Both the position numbers and the translations under genes were made by a program. Below, one piece after another: positions 29,844 to 38,679 of a DNA stretch of 64,000 bases (within the stretch, counting starts at the first letter, position 1; the number at the start of each line of letters is the position of its first letter). The stretch spans positions 2,542,001 through 2,606,000 of the forward strand of contig NZ_CP108458.1 in NCBI RefSeq assembly GCF_036242395.1, given 5' to 3'. This stretch comes from Kitasatospora sp. NBC_01266. Its GTDB lineage: Bacteria > Actinomycetota > Actinomycetes > Streptomycetales > Streptomycetaceae. A model generated the notes under the pieces. It did no database searches. It was not told the origin of the DNA and saw only the letters and a list, made by a program, of their open reading frames with translations.

Positions 29844-31232
29844 GTGGCGAACGACGCCAGCACCGTTTTCGACGTAGTCATTCTCGGAGGCGGAAGCGGC
29901 GGCTACGCCGCGGCGCTCCGCGCCGCTCAGCTGGGCCTGAGCGTGGCCCTGATCGAGAAGGGCGAGCTGGGCGGCACCTGCCTGCACCGTGGTTGCATCC
30001 CCACCAAGGCGCTGCTGCACGCTGCCGAGATCGCCGACGAGACCAAGGAAGCCGCCGAGTTCGGCGTGCTGGCGACCTTCCAGGGCATCGACATCAACGG
30101 TGTCCACAAGTACAAGGACGACGTGGTCGCCGGCCTGTACAAGGGCCTGCAGGGCCTGGTCGCCTCCCGCAAGGTGCACTTCATCCAGGGTGAGGGCCGG
30201 CTCTCCTCGCCGACCTCGGTGGATGTCAACGGCCAGCGGGTCGAGGGTCGCCACATCGTGCTGGCCACCGGCTCCGTGCCGAAGTCGCTGCCGGGCCTGA
30301 CCATCGACGGCGACCGGGTCATCTCCTCCGACCACGCCCTCAAGCTCGACCGCATCCCGCAGTCCGCCGTCATCCTCGGCGGTGGCGTGATCGGCGTCGA
30401 GTTCGCCTCCGTCTGGAAGTCCTTCGGCGTCGACGTCACCATCGTCGAGGCCCTGCCGCACCTGGTTCCGCTGGAGGACGAGAACTCCTCCAAGCTGCTG
30501 GAGCGGGCCTTCCGCAAGCGTGGCATCAAGTTCGAGCTCAAGGCCCGGTTCTCCGGCGTCGAGTACACCGAGACCGGTGTCCGCGTCTCCACCGAGAACG
30601 GCAAGCAGATCGACGCCGACCTGCTGCTGGTCGCGATCGGCCGCGGTCCCGTCTCGGCCGGCCTCGGCTTCGAGGAGGCCGGGGTCGCCATGGACCGCGG
30701 CTACGTCCTGGTCGACGAGTACATGCGCACCAACGTGCCCACCATCTCCGCCGTGGGCGACCTGGCCCCGACCCTGCAGCTGGCCCACGTCGGCTTCGCC
30801 GAGGGCATCCTGGTGGCGGAGCGGCTGGCCGGCCTGCGGGCCGTGCCGATCGACTACGACGGCGTGCCGCGGGTCACCTACTCCAACCCCGAGGTCGCCT
30901 CGGTCGGCATCTCCGAGGCCAAGGCCGTGGAGCTGTACGGCAAGGAGAAGGTCGTCACGGTCAAGTACAACCTGGCCGGCAACGGCAAGAGCAAGATCCT
31001 CAAGACCGCCGGCGAGATCAAGCTCGTCCAGGTCAAGGACGGCGCCGTGGTGGGTGTCCACATGGTCGGCGCCCGGATGGGTGAGCAGGTCGGCGAAGCT
31101 CAGCTCATCTACAACTGGGAGGCGCTGCCCGCCGAGGTCGCGCAGCTCATCCACGCCCACCCGACCCAGTCCGAGGCGCTCGGCGAGGCGCACCTGGCGC
31201 TGGCCGGCAAGCCGCTGCACGCGCACGACTGA
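29844..31232 (+). CDS. lpd: Dihydrolipoamide dehydrogenase (E3)
   Basis: FAD flavoprotein that reoxidises the lipoyl groups of 2-oxoacid dehydrogenase complexes with NAD. The 462-aa protein has the FAD motif ILGGGSGGYAAALRA near 12, the redox disulfide GGTCLHRGCIPTK near 42-54, an NAD-binding GGGVIGVEFA near 180, and the C-terminal HAHPTQSE motif with the catalytic His/Glu. GTG 29844 has GGAGGA 6 bp upstream. It lies 74 bp upstream of sucB, the E2 it probably serves. Confidence 0.96.
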   Translation: MANDASTVFDVVILGGGSGGYAAALRAAQLGLSVALIEKGELGGTCLHRGCIPTKALLHAAEIADETKEAAEFGVLATFQGIDINGVHKYKDDVVAGLYKGLQGLVASRKVHFIQGEGRLSSPTSVDVNGQRVEGRHIVLATGSVPKSLPGLTIDGDRVISSDHALKLDRIPQSAVILGGGVIGVEFASVWKSFGVDVTIVEALPHLVPLEDENSSKLLERAFRKRGIKFELKARFSGVEYTETGVRVSTENGKQIDADLLLVAIGRGPVSAGLGFEEAGVAMDRGYVLVDEYMRTNVPTISAVGDLAPTLQLAHVGFAEGILVAERLAGLRAVPIDYDGVPRVTYSNPEVASVGISEAKAVELYGKEKVVTVKYNLAGNGKSKILKTAGEIKLVQVKDGAVVGVHMVGARMGEQVGEAQLIYNWEALPAEVAQLIHAHPTQSEALGEAHLALAGKPLHAHD

Positions 31233-31306
31233 TCGCTCCCGCCCCGCCTTGTTCTTCCTTTCCCTGAACTTCCTGAACGCAAGACTTGATAGGAGTCGCT
31301 GAAACC

Positions 31307-33112
31307 ATGGCGGTCTCAGTAACGCTGCCCGCGCTGGGCGAGAGCGTGTCCGAAGGTACTGTCACCCGCTGGCTGAAGGCCGAGGGCGAGCGAGTAGAGG
31401 TCGACGAGCCGCTGCTCGAGGTCTCGACCGACAAGGTCGACACCGAGATCCCCGCGCCGGTCGCCGGCATCCTCGCGTCGATCAAGGTCGCCGAGGACGA
31501 GACGGTCGAGGTGGGCGCCGAGCTGGCGATCATCGACGACGGCTCGGGCGCCCCCGTCGCCGCGGCTGCTCCGGCTGCCGCCGCGCCGGCCCCGGTTGCC
31601 GCGCCGGCCCCGGTGGTCGAGGCTCCGGCCCCGGTCGCCGCCCCCGCTCCGGTCGCTCCGGCCCCGGTCGCCGCCGCTCCGGCCGCGCCCGCCGGCGACG
31701 CCACTCCGGTGCTGCTGCCCGCGCTGGGCGAGTCGGTCACCGAGGGCACCGTCACCCGCTGGCTCAAGGCCGAGGGTGAGACCGTCGAGGTCGACGAGCC
31801 GCTGCTCGAGGTCTCGACCGACAAGGTCGACACCGAGATCCCGTCGCCGGTCGCCGGTGTCGTGGTGAAGATCCTGGTCGGCGAGGACGAGACCGCCGAG
31901 GTCGGCGCCCAGCTCGCGCTGATCGGCGCGGCTGGTGCGGTCGCGGCTGCTCCGGCCGCCCCGGCCGCGCCCGCTCCGGTGGCCGCTCCGGCCCCGGTCG
32001 CCGCTCCGGCTGCTCCGGCTGCTCCGGCTCCGGTCGCCGCCCCGGCTCCGGTGGCCGCTCCGGCCGCGCCCGCTCCCGTGGCCGCCCCGGCCCCGGTTGC
32101 CGCGCCGGCTGCTCCGGCCCCGGTTGCCGCGCCCGCCCCGGTCGCCGCCGCTCCGGTCGCCGCCGCTCCGGTGGCCGACGCCGGTGACGCCTACGTCACC
32201 CCGCTGGTCCGCAAGCTCGCCGCCGAGCACGGTGTCGCGCTCTCCGCCGTCACCGGCTCCGGTGTGGGCGGTCGGATCCGCAAGCAGGACGTCATCGCCG
32301 CCGCCGAGGCCGCTGCCGCTGCCGCCGCCGCTCCGGTCGCCGCTGCCGCCCCGGCCGCCGCGCCGAAGGCCGCTGCCGCCGCGCCGTCCCCGCTGCGCGG
32401 CCAGACGGTCAAGATGACCCGGATGCGCAAGGTCATCGGCGACAACATGCTGAAGGCCCTGCACGAGCAGGCCCAGCTGACCAGCGTGGTCGAGGTGGAC
32501 GTCACCAAGATCATGAAGCTGCGCGGCAAGGCCAAGGACGCCTTCCTCGCCCGCGAGGGCGTGAAGCTGTCCCCGATGCCGTTCTTCGTCAAGGCCGCCG
32601 CCCAGGCGCTGAAGAGCCACCCCTCGATCAACGCCCGGATCAACGAGGCCGAGGGCACCATCACCTACTTCGACACCGAGAACATCGGTATCGCGGTGGA
32701 CTCCGAGAAGGGCCTGATGACCCCGGTCATCAAGGGTGCGGGCGACCTCAACCTGGCCGGCATCTCCAAGAAGACCGCCGAGCTGGCCAGCAAGGTGCGC
32801 GGCAACAAGATCACCCCGGACGAGCTGTCCGGCGCCACCTTCACGATCAGCAACACCGGCTCGCGCGGTGCGCTGTTCGACACCGTCATCGTGCCGCCGA
32901 ACCAGGTCGCCATCCTGGGCATCGGCGCGACGGTCAAGCGCCCCGTGGTCATCGAGGCCGAGGAGGGCACCGTCATCGCCGTCCGCGACATGACCTACCT
33001 GTCGCTCTCCTACGACCACCGCCTGGTGGACGGCGCCGACGCCGCCCGCTACCTGGTCGCCGTCAAGGAGATCCTGGAGACCGGCGAGTTCGAGGTCGAG
33101 CTCGGCCTGTAA
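31307..33112 (+). CDS. sucB: Dihydrolipoamide acyltransferase (E2), two lipoyl domains
   Basis: Core acyltransferase of a 2-oxoacid dehydrogenase complex. In actinobacteria it may serve pyruvate and 2-oxoglutarate dehydrogenases together. The 601-aa order is lipoyl 1 (about 1-76, VSTDKVDTE lysine), an Ala/Pro linker, lipoyl 2 (about 132-207, same lysine motif), a long Ala/Pro/Val linker (to about 292), the E3-binding domain (about 295-330), and the catalytic domain (from 365) with [16 protein letters not shown] holding the active-site His. ATG 31307 has GGAG upstream. It needs lipoylation by LipB/LipA encoded 8-9 kb downstream. Confidence 0.95.
   Translation: MAVSVTLPALGESVSEGTVTRWLKAEGERVEVDEPLLEVSTDKVDTEIPAPVAGILASIKVAEDETVEVGAELAIIDDGSGAPVAAAAPAAAAPAPVAAPAPVVEAPAPVAAPAPVAPAPVAAAPAAPAGDATPVLLPALGESVTEGTVTRWLKAEGETVEVDEPLLEVSTDKVDTEIPSPVAGVVVKILVGEDETAEVGAQLALIGAAGAVAAAPAAPAAPAPVAAPAPVAAPAAPAAPAPVAAPAPVAAPAAPAPVAAPAPVAAPAAPAPVAAPAPVAAAPVAAAPVADAGDAYVTPLVRKLAAEHGVALSAVTGSGVGGRIRKQDVIAAAEAAAAAAAAPVAAAAPAAAPKAAAAAPSPLRGQTVKMTRMRKVIGDNMLKALHEQAQLTSVVEVDVTKIMKLRGKAKDAFLAREGVKLSPMPFFVKAAAQALKSHPSINARINEAEGTITYFDTENIGIAVDSEKGLMTPVIKGAGDLNLAGISKKTAELASKVRGNKITPDELSGATFTISNTGSRGALFDTVIVPPNQVAILGIGATVKRPVVIEAEEGTVIAVRDMTYLSLSYDHRLVDGADAARYLVAVKEILETGEFEVELGL
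31397..31452 (+). repeat. 56-bp identical copy, lipoyl domain 1
   Basis: These 56 bp recur without mismatch at 31787-31842 in the second lipoyl domain of the same gene, covering the lipoylated lysine. The flanking codons differ, which suggests gene conversion or a recent domain copy. Confidence 0.85.
31787..31842 (+). repeat. 56-bp identical copy, lipoyl domain 2
   Basis: Partner of 31397-31452, identical over 56 bp and spanning the second lipoyl-lysine motif. Confidence 0.85.
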
Positions 33113-33130
33113 GGTCCGGTACTGCTGGTC

Positions 33131-33162
33131 GAGCCCCGGTCCGCTTCGGCGGGCCGGGGCTC
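33131..33162 (+). terminator. Terminator after sucB with UUCG loop
   Basis: A 14-bp stem (one T-G pair) capped by a TTCG tetraloop lies 18 bp past the sucB stop. The C(UUCG)G cap is unusually stable. Confidence 0.85.
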
Positions 33163-33259
33163 GGTCGTGTTCCCTTCACCCCTTCCAGCGAGCGCGCGCG
33201 GCTTCCGCACGGCGCGTAGGCATGCATCCCGGGCGTCGAACAGGGATGCTGGAGCGGTG

Positions 33260-33775
33260 ATGTACGAGACGGACTTCTGGCAGATCATCGACGAGACCCG
33301 CGACGCCGCCGACGGGGACCCGGACGAGCAGGCCGACCTGCTGGTGGAGCGGCTCGCGCAGCTGACGCCGGATGAGGTGATCGACTTCGCCAGGCTGTTC
33401 GAGGCCCGGTTCCAGCGGGCCTACACCCGGGAGCTGTGGGGCGCGGCGCGGCTGCTGCTGGGTGAGGTGTCGGAGGACTCCTTCGACTACTTCCGGTGCT
33501 GGCTGATCGCGCAGGGCCGGGAGGTGTTCGAGGGCGCGGTGCACCACCCGGACGACCTGGCGGAGCTGGTGCCGGACTTCGACGAGGACGAGGACGGCGA
33601 CGCCGAGGAGTTCGGCTACGCGGCCGACGAGGCGCACGAGCAGCTGACCGGGCTGCCGCTGCCGGACCTGGGGAACAACCAGCCACGGCAGCCGGAGGGC
33701 GCACCGTTCGACGACCGAGACCCGCAGGAGATGGCGAAACGATTCCCCAAGTTGTGGGAGATCTACGGGGATTAG
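33260..33775 (+). CDS. DUF4240 domain protein
   Basis: A 171-aa acidic cytosolic protein with the DUF4240 pattern: TDFWQIIDETRD at the start, then LTPDEVIDFARLFEARFQRAY, LWGAARLL, and DSFDYFRCWLIAQGREVFEGAV. Its function is unknown. ATG 33260 has GGAG 5 bp upstream; a GTG immediately before it is in frame. It is convergent with the acyl-CoA thioesterase-like gene across a 7-bp gap. Confidence 0.85.
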   Translation: MYETDFWQIIDETRDAADGDPDEQADLLVERLAQLTPDEVIDFARLFEARFQRAYTRELWGAARLLLGEVSEDSFDYFRCWLIAQGREVFEGAVHHPDDLAELVPDFDEDEDGDAEEFGYAADEAHEQLTGLPLPDLGNNQPRQPEGAPFDDRDPQEMAKRFPKLWEIYGD

Positions 33776-33782
33776 GGCGCGC

Positions 33783-34667
33783 TCAGCCCCGCAGCAGGCG
33801 CAGGACTTCGGGCCAGGCGCGGGCGCCCAGTTCGGCGTCCGCCTCGGGGGTGCCGCCGTGGCGGTTCAGGGGGGACGGGGGCAGCGGGGCCTCGCCGGGC
33901 AGCCGGATGCGGTGGCCGGCCCGGTCGTGGCTGATCAGCGTGGCCTTGCGGGCCCGGGCCGCCAGGGCGCGGGCGTGGTCGAGCGCGGGCCACATCTCGT
34001 CGTCGGCCCCGGCGACCAGCAGCAGTTCGGCGTCGGTCCGCTCGATCGGGATCACGGCGCGCCCGGCCGCCTCGGCGAAGGTCCGGCGGCTGCGCTGGTA
34101 GTGCGAGCGGTAGGCGACCGGGGCGCCCTCGGGCTCGGCCCGCTGCCAGCTGTCGTCGTACGGGACGAACGGAAGCGGGCTGCCCTGCCAGGTCCAGCTC
34201 GAACGGTAGGGCGCGGTAACGCCGTCCGCGCCGGGGCCGACGTTGGCCCACACCAGATCCGTGGGCGCGAGCGCGACCACGGCGGCCAGCCGCGGCTCGC
34301 GCAGTGCCAGCAGCAGCGCCGCCTCGGCGCCCTTGGAGGTGCCGAGCACGCTGATCCGTTCGGCACCGTCGGCGTGCAGCCGGTCGATCGCGCGGGTGAA
34401 GGTCTCCAGCGGGATCTCGCAGATGCCGGCGGGCTGCCCCGGTCCGCCGAACCAGCGGATCGACAGCGCCGTCAGGCCGGCGCGGGCCAGCAGGCGGCAG
34501 CGGTCGGTCTCGACCCGGCCGCTGGAGCCGGACAGCACCAGGACGGCGGCCCGGCTGCCGGTCGCGGGGGCGCAGCGCACACCCTCGACCGGGTCGGTCA
34601 GCTGCTCTTCGAGGATCTCGACGGACTCCACAGGCTCGATGGGCTCGATGGGCTCGACGGACTGCAT
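33783..34667 (-). CDS. Acyl-CoA thioesterase/BAAT-like alpha/beta hydrolase
   Basis: A 294-aa protein matching the C-terminal catalytic domain of the bile-acid-CoA:amino acid N-acyltransferase/thioesterase family. The nucleophile elbow is LGTSKGAEAALLLA near 103, a late acidic residue is in LVAGADDEMWPA, and the catalytic histidine is in DRAGHRI near 252. A short EPIEPIEPVE repeat near residue 5 is low complexity. ATG 34667 has AGGAG upstream. It lies 14 bp downstream of the DUF2510 gene and is probably co-transcribed. The natural substrate is unknown. Confidence 0.82.
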   Translation of the reverse strand: MQSVEPIEPIEPVESVEILEEQLTDPVEGVRCAPATGSRAAVLVLSGSSGRVETDRCRLLARAGLTALSIRWFGGPGQPAGICEIPLETFTRAIDRLHADGAERISVLGTSKGAEAALLLALREPRLAAVVALAPTDLVWANVGPGADGVTAPYRSSWTWQGSPLPFVPYDDSWQRAEPEGAPVAYRSHYQRSRRTFAEAAGRAVIPIERTDAELLLVAGADDEMWPALDHARALAARARKATLISHDRAGHRIRLPGEAPLPPSPLNRHGGTPEADAELGARAWPEVLRLLRG

Positions 34668-34681
34668 GCGGGCGCTCCTGA

Positions 34682-35911
34682 TCAGGTCGCGTTGGGCGGC
34701 AGGGTGGTACTGGACGGACCGGCGGTGACGCCTGCGGGGCGGATGCCGATGGCGATCTGGTCGAGCACGGCGGGGGCCGGGGCGCGGGGGTCGTCGTCCA
34801 CCGAGCCGACCAGGGTGGTGAAGCCGCCGCCGGGAGCCGGCAGCGCGACCAGCAGCAGGAACCCGGGGGCCGTCTGCTGCGGCACCACGTGCCAGCGGAC
34901 GGCGAAACCGGTGACACCCGCCACCGTGATCGGGCCGCTGGTCAGCTCCTGGTGCGAGCCGAGCGGGCCGAAGAGCTGGGGGGCGTAGTCGGCCATGGTC
35001 CGGCGGGCCACCGTCTCGGCGTCGGGGCCGGCCGCCGGGTTGCTGTCGACCGCGAAGTTGCCGCGCACGCAGCCGCCCGGGGTGGCGCACTGGTAGGCGC
35101 CGGTGACCAGCAGGGCGGCGGTCGAGGCGTCGTGCTGGGCGGAGTCCCAGCCGCTGGGCAGCGGGATACTCCAGCCGTGCAAGGTGTCCTGGACGCTGCC
35201 GCCGTCCGGCGAGAGCGGGGACGGGCTCTGCGGCGCCGCACCCGGGGAGGAGCCCGTGCCCGTGCCCGGCGGCGGAGCGGGCCGGCCGGGCGCCGCGATC
35301 CCTGCCGGACGGGCGGTCTGCGCCGAGCCCTTGACCAGGGAGATGGACACGCCGGTCCCGACCGCGATGAGCGCGAGCCCGCCCGCCAGCAGACCGACGA
35401 CCAGGCCGGTGCGCCCGCCCGGTGCGGGTGGTGACGGCGGATACGGGGGCGGGCTTCCGGGCTGCGGGTAGCCGGGTGGCTGGTAGGCGTAGGGCGGCAG
35501 GGCGGCCGGGGGCGCCTGCGGCACCGGCCCCGGCGCGGGCGCCGAGGGCGGCAGGCTCGCCGCCGGGCCGGGCGCGATCGCCGGGTAGCCGTAACCGCCC
35601 GGTGACTCGGGCTCGGGGATGGCCGGGTGACCGTAGGCCGGGGAGGCGTCGGAGAGCGAGGTGGCGGGCTGCGACGGGCCGGCGGCGACCGGCCGCGCGG
35701 ACGGCGGCGCGGCCGGCTGCCCGGCGGGCGGGGACGGCGGCGGAGCGGCCGGCCGCGGAGCTGCTCCTGGCGCGAAGGCGCCGACCGGCGACGGCAGCGG
35801 CCGGGTCCTGGCGGTCCAGCCGGACCCGTCCCAGAAGCGCTCGTGCGCGCCCTGGGCGCCCGGGGCGGGCTCCGGGTCGGGGTACCAGCCGGGAGGGGTG
35901 GAGTTGCTCAC
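34682..35911 (-). CDS. DUF2510 membrane-anchored protein
   Basis: A 409-aa single-pass protein. The N-terminal DUF2510 motif (PGWYPDP at 7-13, then RFWDGSGWT) is followed by a long Pro/Ala-rich cytoplasmic linker, one transmembrane helix (about 171-193), and an outside domain of about 200 residues with two cysteines near 280 (CATPGGC) that probably form a disulfide. Its role is unknown; DUF2510 appears in many actinobacterial surface and secretion-linked proteins. Translation starts at GTG 35911. Confidence 0.8.
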   Translation of the reverse strand: MSNSTPPGWYPDPEPAPGAQGAHERFWDGSGWTARTRPLPSPVGAFAPGAAPRPAAPPPSPPAGQPAAPPSARPVAAGPSQPATSLSDASPAYGHPAIPEPESPGGYGYPAIAPGPAASLPPSAPAPGPVPQAPPAALPPYAYQPPGYPQPGSPPPYPPSPPAPGGRTGLVVGLLAGGLALIAVGTGVSISLVKGSAQTARPAGIAAPGRPAPPPGTGTGSSPGAAPQSPSPLSPDGGSVQDTLHGWSIPLPSGWDSAQHDASTAALLVTGAYQCATPGGCVRGNFAVDSNPAAGPDAETVARRTMADYAPQLFGPLGSHQELTSGPITVAGVTGFAVRWHVVPQQTAPGFLLLVALPAPGGGFTTLVGSVDDDPRAPAPAVLDQIAIGIRPAGVTAGPSSTTLPPNAT

Positions 35912-36020
35912 CGCCGTACCGTATCGGGCCGGATGAGGCTACGTCAGCGGTGCCCTGACCACGCGGGCGGGCTGGCGGGTTGTGCTCCGCCGCGCGGTGC
36001 CCGCCTGCCAGGATGGCCGC

Positions 36021-36926
36021 ATGCGTATCGCTGTCACCGGTTCCTCGGGCCTGATCGGCTCCGCCCTCGTCCGCTCCCTGCTGGCCGACGGCCACCAGGT
36101 GGTCCGGCTGGTCCGGCACCGCCGCACGCTGGGCCCGCGCCCGGACGGCTCAGTGGCGATCGGCTGGAACCCCGAGCGCGGCGAGATCGACCGGGCAGGC
36201 CTCGACGGGGTGCACGCGGTGGTGCACCTGGCGGGTGCCGGGGTCGCCGACCACCGCTGGACCCAGGCCTACAAGCAGCGGATCCAGGACAGCCGGGTGC
36301 TCGGCACCCGCACCCTGGCCGCGGTGCTGCCGGCCCTGGACGCGCCGCCCGGCGTCCTGGTCAGCGCCTCGGCGGTGGGCTACTACGGGCAGACCGGGGC
36401 CGAGCTGATCGACGAGACGTCACCGGCCGGCGAGGACTTCCTGGCCCGGGTCTGCGTGGCCTGGGAGGGCGAGGCAGCCCCGGCCGCCGACGCCGGGATC
36501 CGGGTGGTGCACCCGCGCACCGGACTGGTGCTGACCGCGGCGGGCGGCGCCGGCGCGCGGCTGTTCCCGCTGTTCAGGCTGGGGCTGGGCGGGCGGCTCG
36601 GCTCGGGTGAGCAGTACTGGAGCTTCATCTCGCTGGCGGATCAGATCGCCGCGCTGCGCTTCCTGATCGAGAACCCCGAGGTGAGCGGGCCGGTCAACCT
36701 CACCGCGCCCGAGCCGGTGACCAACGCCGAGCTGACGGCGGCGCTCGGACGGGTGCTGCACCGGCCCACGCCGTTCCCGGTGCCGCAGGTCGCGTTGCGG
36801 CTGGCGCTGGGTGAGATGGCGGTGGAGGTGGTGGGCAGCCACCGGGTGGTGCCGGCGAAGCTGCTGGCGGCCGGGTTCGACTTCGCCCACCCGAACGTGG
36901 AGGCGGCGGTCCGCGCGGCGCTCTGA
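36021..36926 (+). CDS. TIGR01777-family NAD-dependent epimerase
   Basis: SDR-superfamily protein of 301 aa. The Rossmann motif TGSSGLIGSAL is at residue 6, GWNPERGEID and VVHLAGAGVADHRWT are family hallmarks, and SASAVGYYGQTG contains the catalytic tyrosine. A C-terminal DUF1731-like domain ends in the PAKLLAAGFDFAHP motif. It resembles YfcH and cell-division inhibitor SulA-like annotations, but the substrate is unknown. ATG 36021 has AGGA 8 bp upstream. Confidence 0.9.
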   Translation: MRIAVTGSSGLIGSALVRSLLADGHQVVRLVRHRRTLGPRPDGSVAIGWNPERGEIDRAGLDGVHAVVHLAGAGVADHRWTQAYKQRIQDSRVLGTRTLAAVLPALDAPPGVLVSASAVGYYGQTGAELIDETSPAGEDFLARVCVAWEGEAAPAADAGIRVVHPRTGLVLTAAGGAGARLFPLFRLGLGGRLGSGEQYWSFISLADQIAALRFLIENPEVSGPVNLTAPEPVTNAELTAALGRVLHRPTPFPVPQVALRLALGEMAVEVVGSHRVVPAKLLAAGFDFAHPNVEAAVRAAL

Positions 36927-36976
36927 TCACGCCGGGGACCCCGACCGAGGATTCCCGTCGAGGACCCCGGCCGGGG

Positions 36977-37003
36977 ACGCCGCCGAGAGCTCCCCGGCGG
37001 CGT
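36977..37003 (+). terminator. Terminator after epimerase
   Basis: A perfect 9-bp stem (36977-36985 with 36995-37003, 9-nt loop) lies 51 bp past the epimerase stop. There is no T-run. Confidence 0.5.
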
Positions 37004-37201
37004 GAGGGGGCGCATGCGACGGCGCACGGCGCGCATGCGTGCCCCGTCGGCGTGCCACCGGCGCGGTGCGGCGCCCACCGATCCGAGCGAATGCCCTTGC
37101 CTGAACAAGCTACTGACTGGGCATCACCCGTTCGAACCGTCCCGGCACACTCCGCAGCCGGCCGCCGGCCGGAGCTCCGGGACCAGGGAGGGAGCTCGCC
37201 C

Positions 37202-38533
37202 GTGACCCCACACGACATCACCCGCCGCAGCCGCGCCGACGACCCCGACGTGCTCGTGGTCGGCGCGGGGCTGGCCGGCCTGGCCGCCGCCCGGTCACTG
37301 ACCTCCGCCGGACTGCGCGTCCAGGTGCTGGAGGCGACCGAGCGGATCGGCGGCCGGATGGCCGGTCAGCAGCTGGACGGCTACCGGCTGGACCACGGCG
37401 GTCAACTGCTCAACACCGGTTTCCCCGAGCTGGTCCGCCGGCTCGACCTGGACGGCCTGGCACTGTGCCCGCTGGCCCCCGGGGTACTGGTGCACAGCGG
37501 CGGTCGCCGCTACCGGGTCGGCGACCCGCAACTGCCGACCGCCCGGCAGGCCGCCACCCGCTCACCACTCGGCAGCCCGCTGGAGAAGGCCCGCCTCGGC
37601 TCGATGCTGAGCCGGCTGGCGGCCACCCCGGCGCCCAGACTGCTGGCCCGTCCCGAGACCAGTACCGCCCGCGCGCTGACCGAGCGCGGACTGCCCACGA
37701 AGGTGGTGGCCGGCTTCCTGCGCCCGCTGCTCACCACCCTGCTGAGCGATCCGGCGCTCGGCACCAGCAGCCGGATCGCCGATCTCGTCCTGCGCGGCTA
37801 CGCACGTGGTCGGCTCGCGCTGCCCGCCGCCGGCACCGCGGCGGTCCCCGGTCAGCTGACCGACTCGCTGCCGCCCGGCACGGTGCGGCTCGGCGTGCGG
37901 GTGACGGCGATCGCCGCGGACGGGGTGTGGACCGAGGAGCACGGCCGGCTCGGCGCCCGCGCGGTGGTGGTGGCCACCGACGCCCGGTCGGCCGCCGAGT
38001 TGCTGCCAGGTCTGCGGCTACCGGACTTCCACCCGGTGACGACCTACTTCCACACCACCGCCGGTACGCCGCTGAACGAGGCGGTGCTGCTGCTGGACGC
38101 CGACCGGGCCCGGGGGGCAGCGCCCGTCTCGCACTCGCTGGTGCTCAGTCAGGTGCACGAGTCCTACGCCCCGGCGGGCCGCTCGCTGGTGGCCACCACG
38201 GTGCTCGGGCGGCGCACCTTCGGCTCCGGCGGGCCCGCCGCGCTGGAACCCGCGGTGCGCGAGCGGCTGGCGCAGCTGTACGGGGTGGCGGCGCGCGAGT
38301 GGGAGTTCCTGAGCGTGCGTCACCTGCCGGACGCGGTACCGGCGATGCCGCCACCGCACAACTTCCGTCGCCCGGTGCGGGTGCTGGCCGGACTCTACGT
38401 CTGCGGGGACCACCGGGACACCAGCAGCGTGCAGGGCGCGCTGGTCTCCGGGCGGCGGGCGGCCGAAGCGGTGCTGCGCGACCTGGACGTGCCCGGCACC
38501 GCGGAACTCGACCAACCGCAGGTGGCGGCCTGA
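37202..38533 (+). CDS. FAD-dependent amine oxidase-like oxidoreductase
   Basis: A 443-aa flavoprotein of the amine oxidase/phytoene desaturase-like superfamily. The N-terminal dinucleotide motif [15 protein letters not shown] (near 19-33) is followed by [12 protein letters not shown], and the C-terminal FAD-contacting segment [19 protein letters not shown] is near 400. The substrate is unknown; neither carotenoid nor amine pathway genes lie nearby. GTG 37202 follows GGGAGGGAG. Confidence 0.87.
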   Translation: MTPHDITRRSRADDPDVLVVGAGLAGLAAARSLTSAGLRVQVLEATERIGGRMAGQQLDGYRLDHGGQLLNTGFPELVRRLDLDGLALCPLAPGVLVHSGGRRYRVGDPQLPTARQAATRSPLGSPLEKARLGSMLSRLAATPAPRLLARPETSTARALTERGLPTKVVAGFLRPLLTTLLSDPALGTSSRIADLVLRGYARGRLALPAAGTAAVPGQLTDSLPPGTVRLGVRVTAIAADGVWTEEHGRLGARAVVVATDARSAAELLPGLRLPDFHPVTTYFHTTAGTPLNEAVLLLDADRARGAAPVSHSLVLSQVHESYAPAGRSLVATTVLGRRTFGSGGPAALEPAVRERLAQLYGVAAREWEFLSVRHLPDAVPAMPPPHNFRRPVRVLAGLYVCGDHRDTSSVQGALVSGRRAAEAVLRDLDVPGTAELDQPQVAA

Positions 38534-38611
38534 CGGGCGTCCGGCCGGGGGCGGGACACGATGCCCACCCCCAGCCGGACGCCCCGAGCCGAAACGCCCC
38601 CGCCGGACGCC

Positions 38612-38663
38612 CACGCGGGCCGACCACGCGGGCCGCCCACGCGGGCCGACCACGCGGGCCGAC
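38612..38663. repeat. 13-bp tandem repeat, four copies
   Basis: Four consecutive 13-bp units (CACGCGGGCCGAC, the second with two changes) lie between the convergent FAD oxidoreductase and regulator genes. They are not coding. Confidence 0.85.
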
Positions 38664-38679
38664 CGCCGCCCGCCACCGC

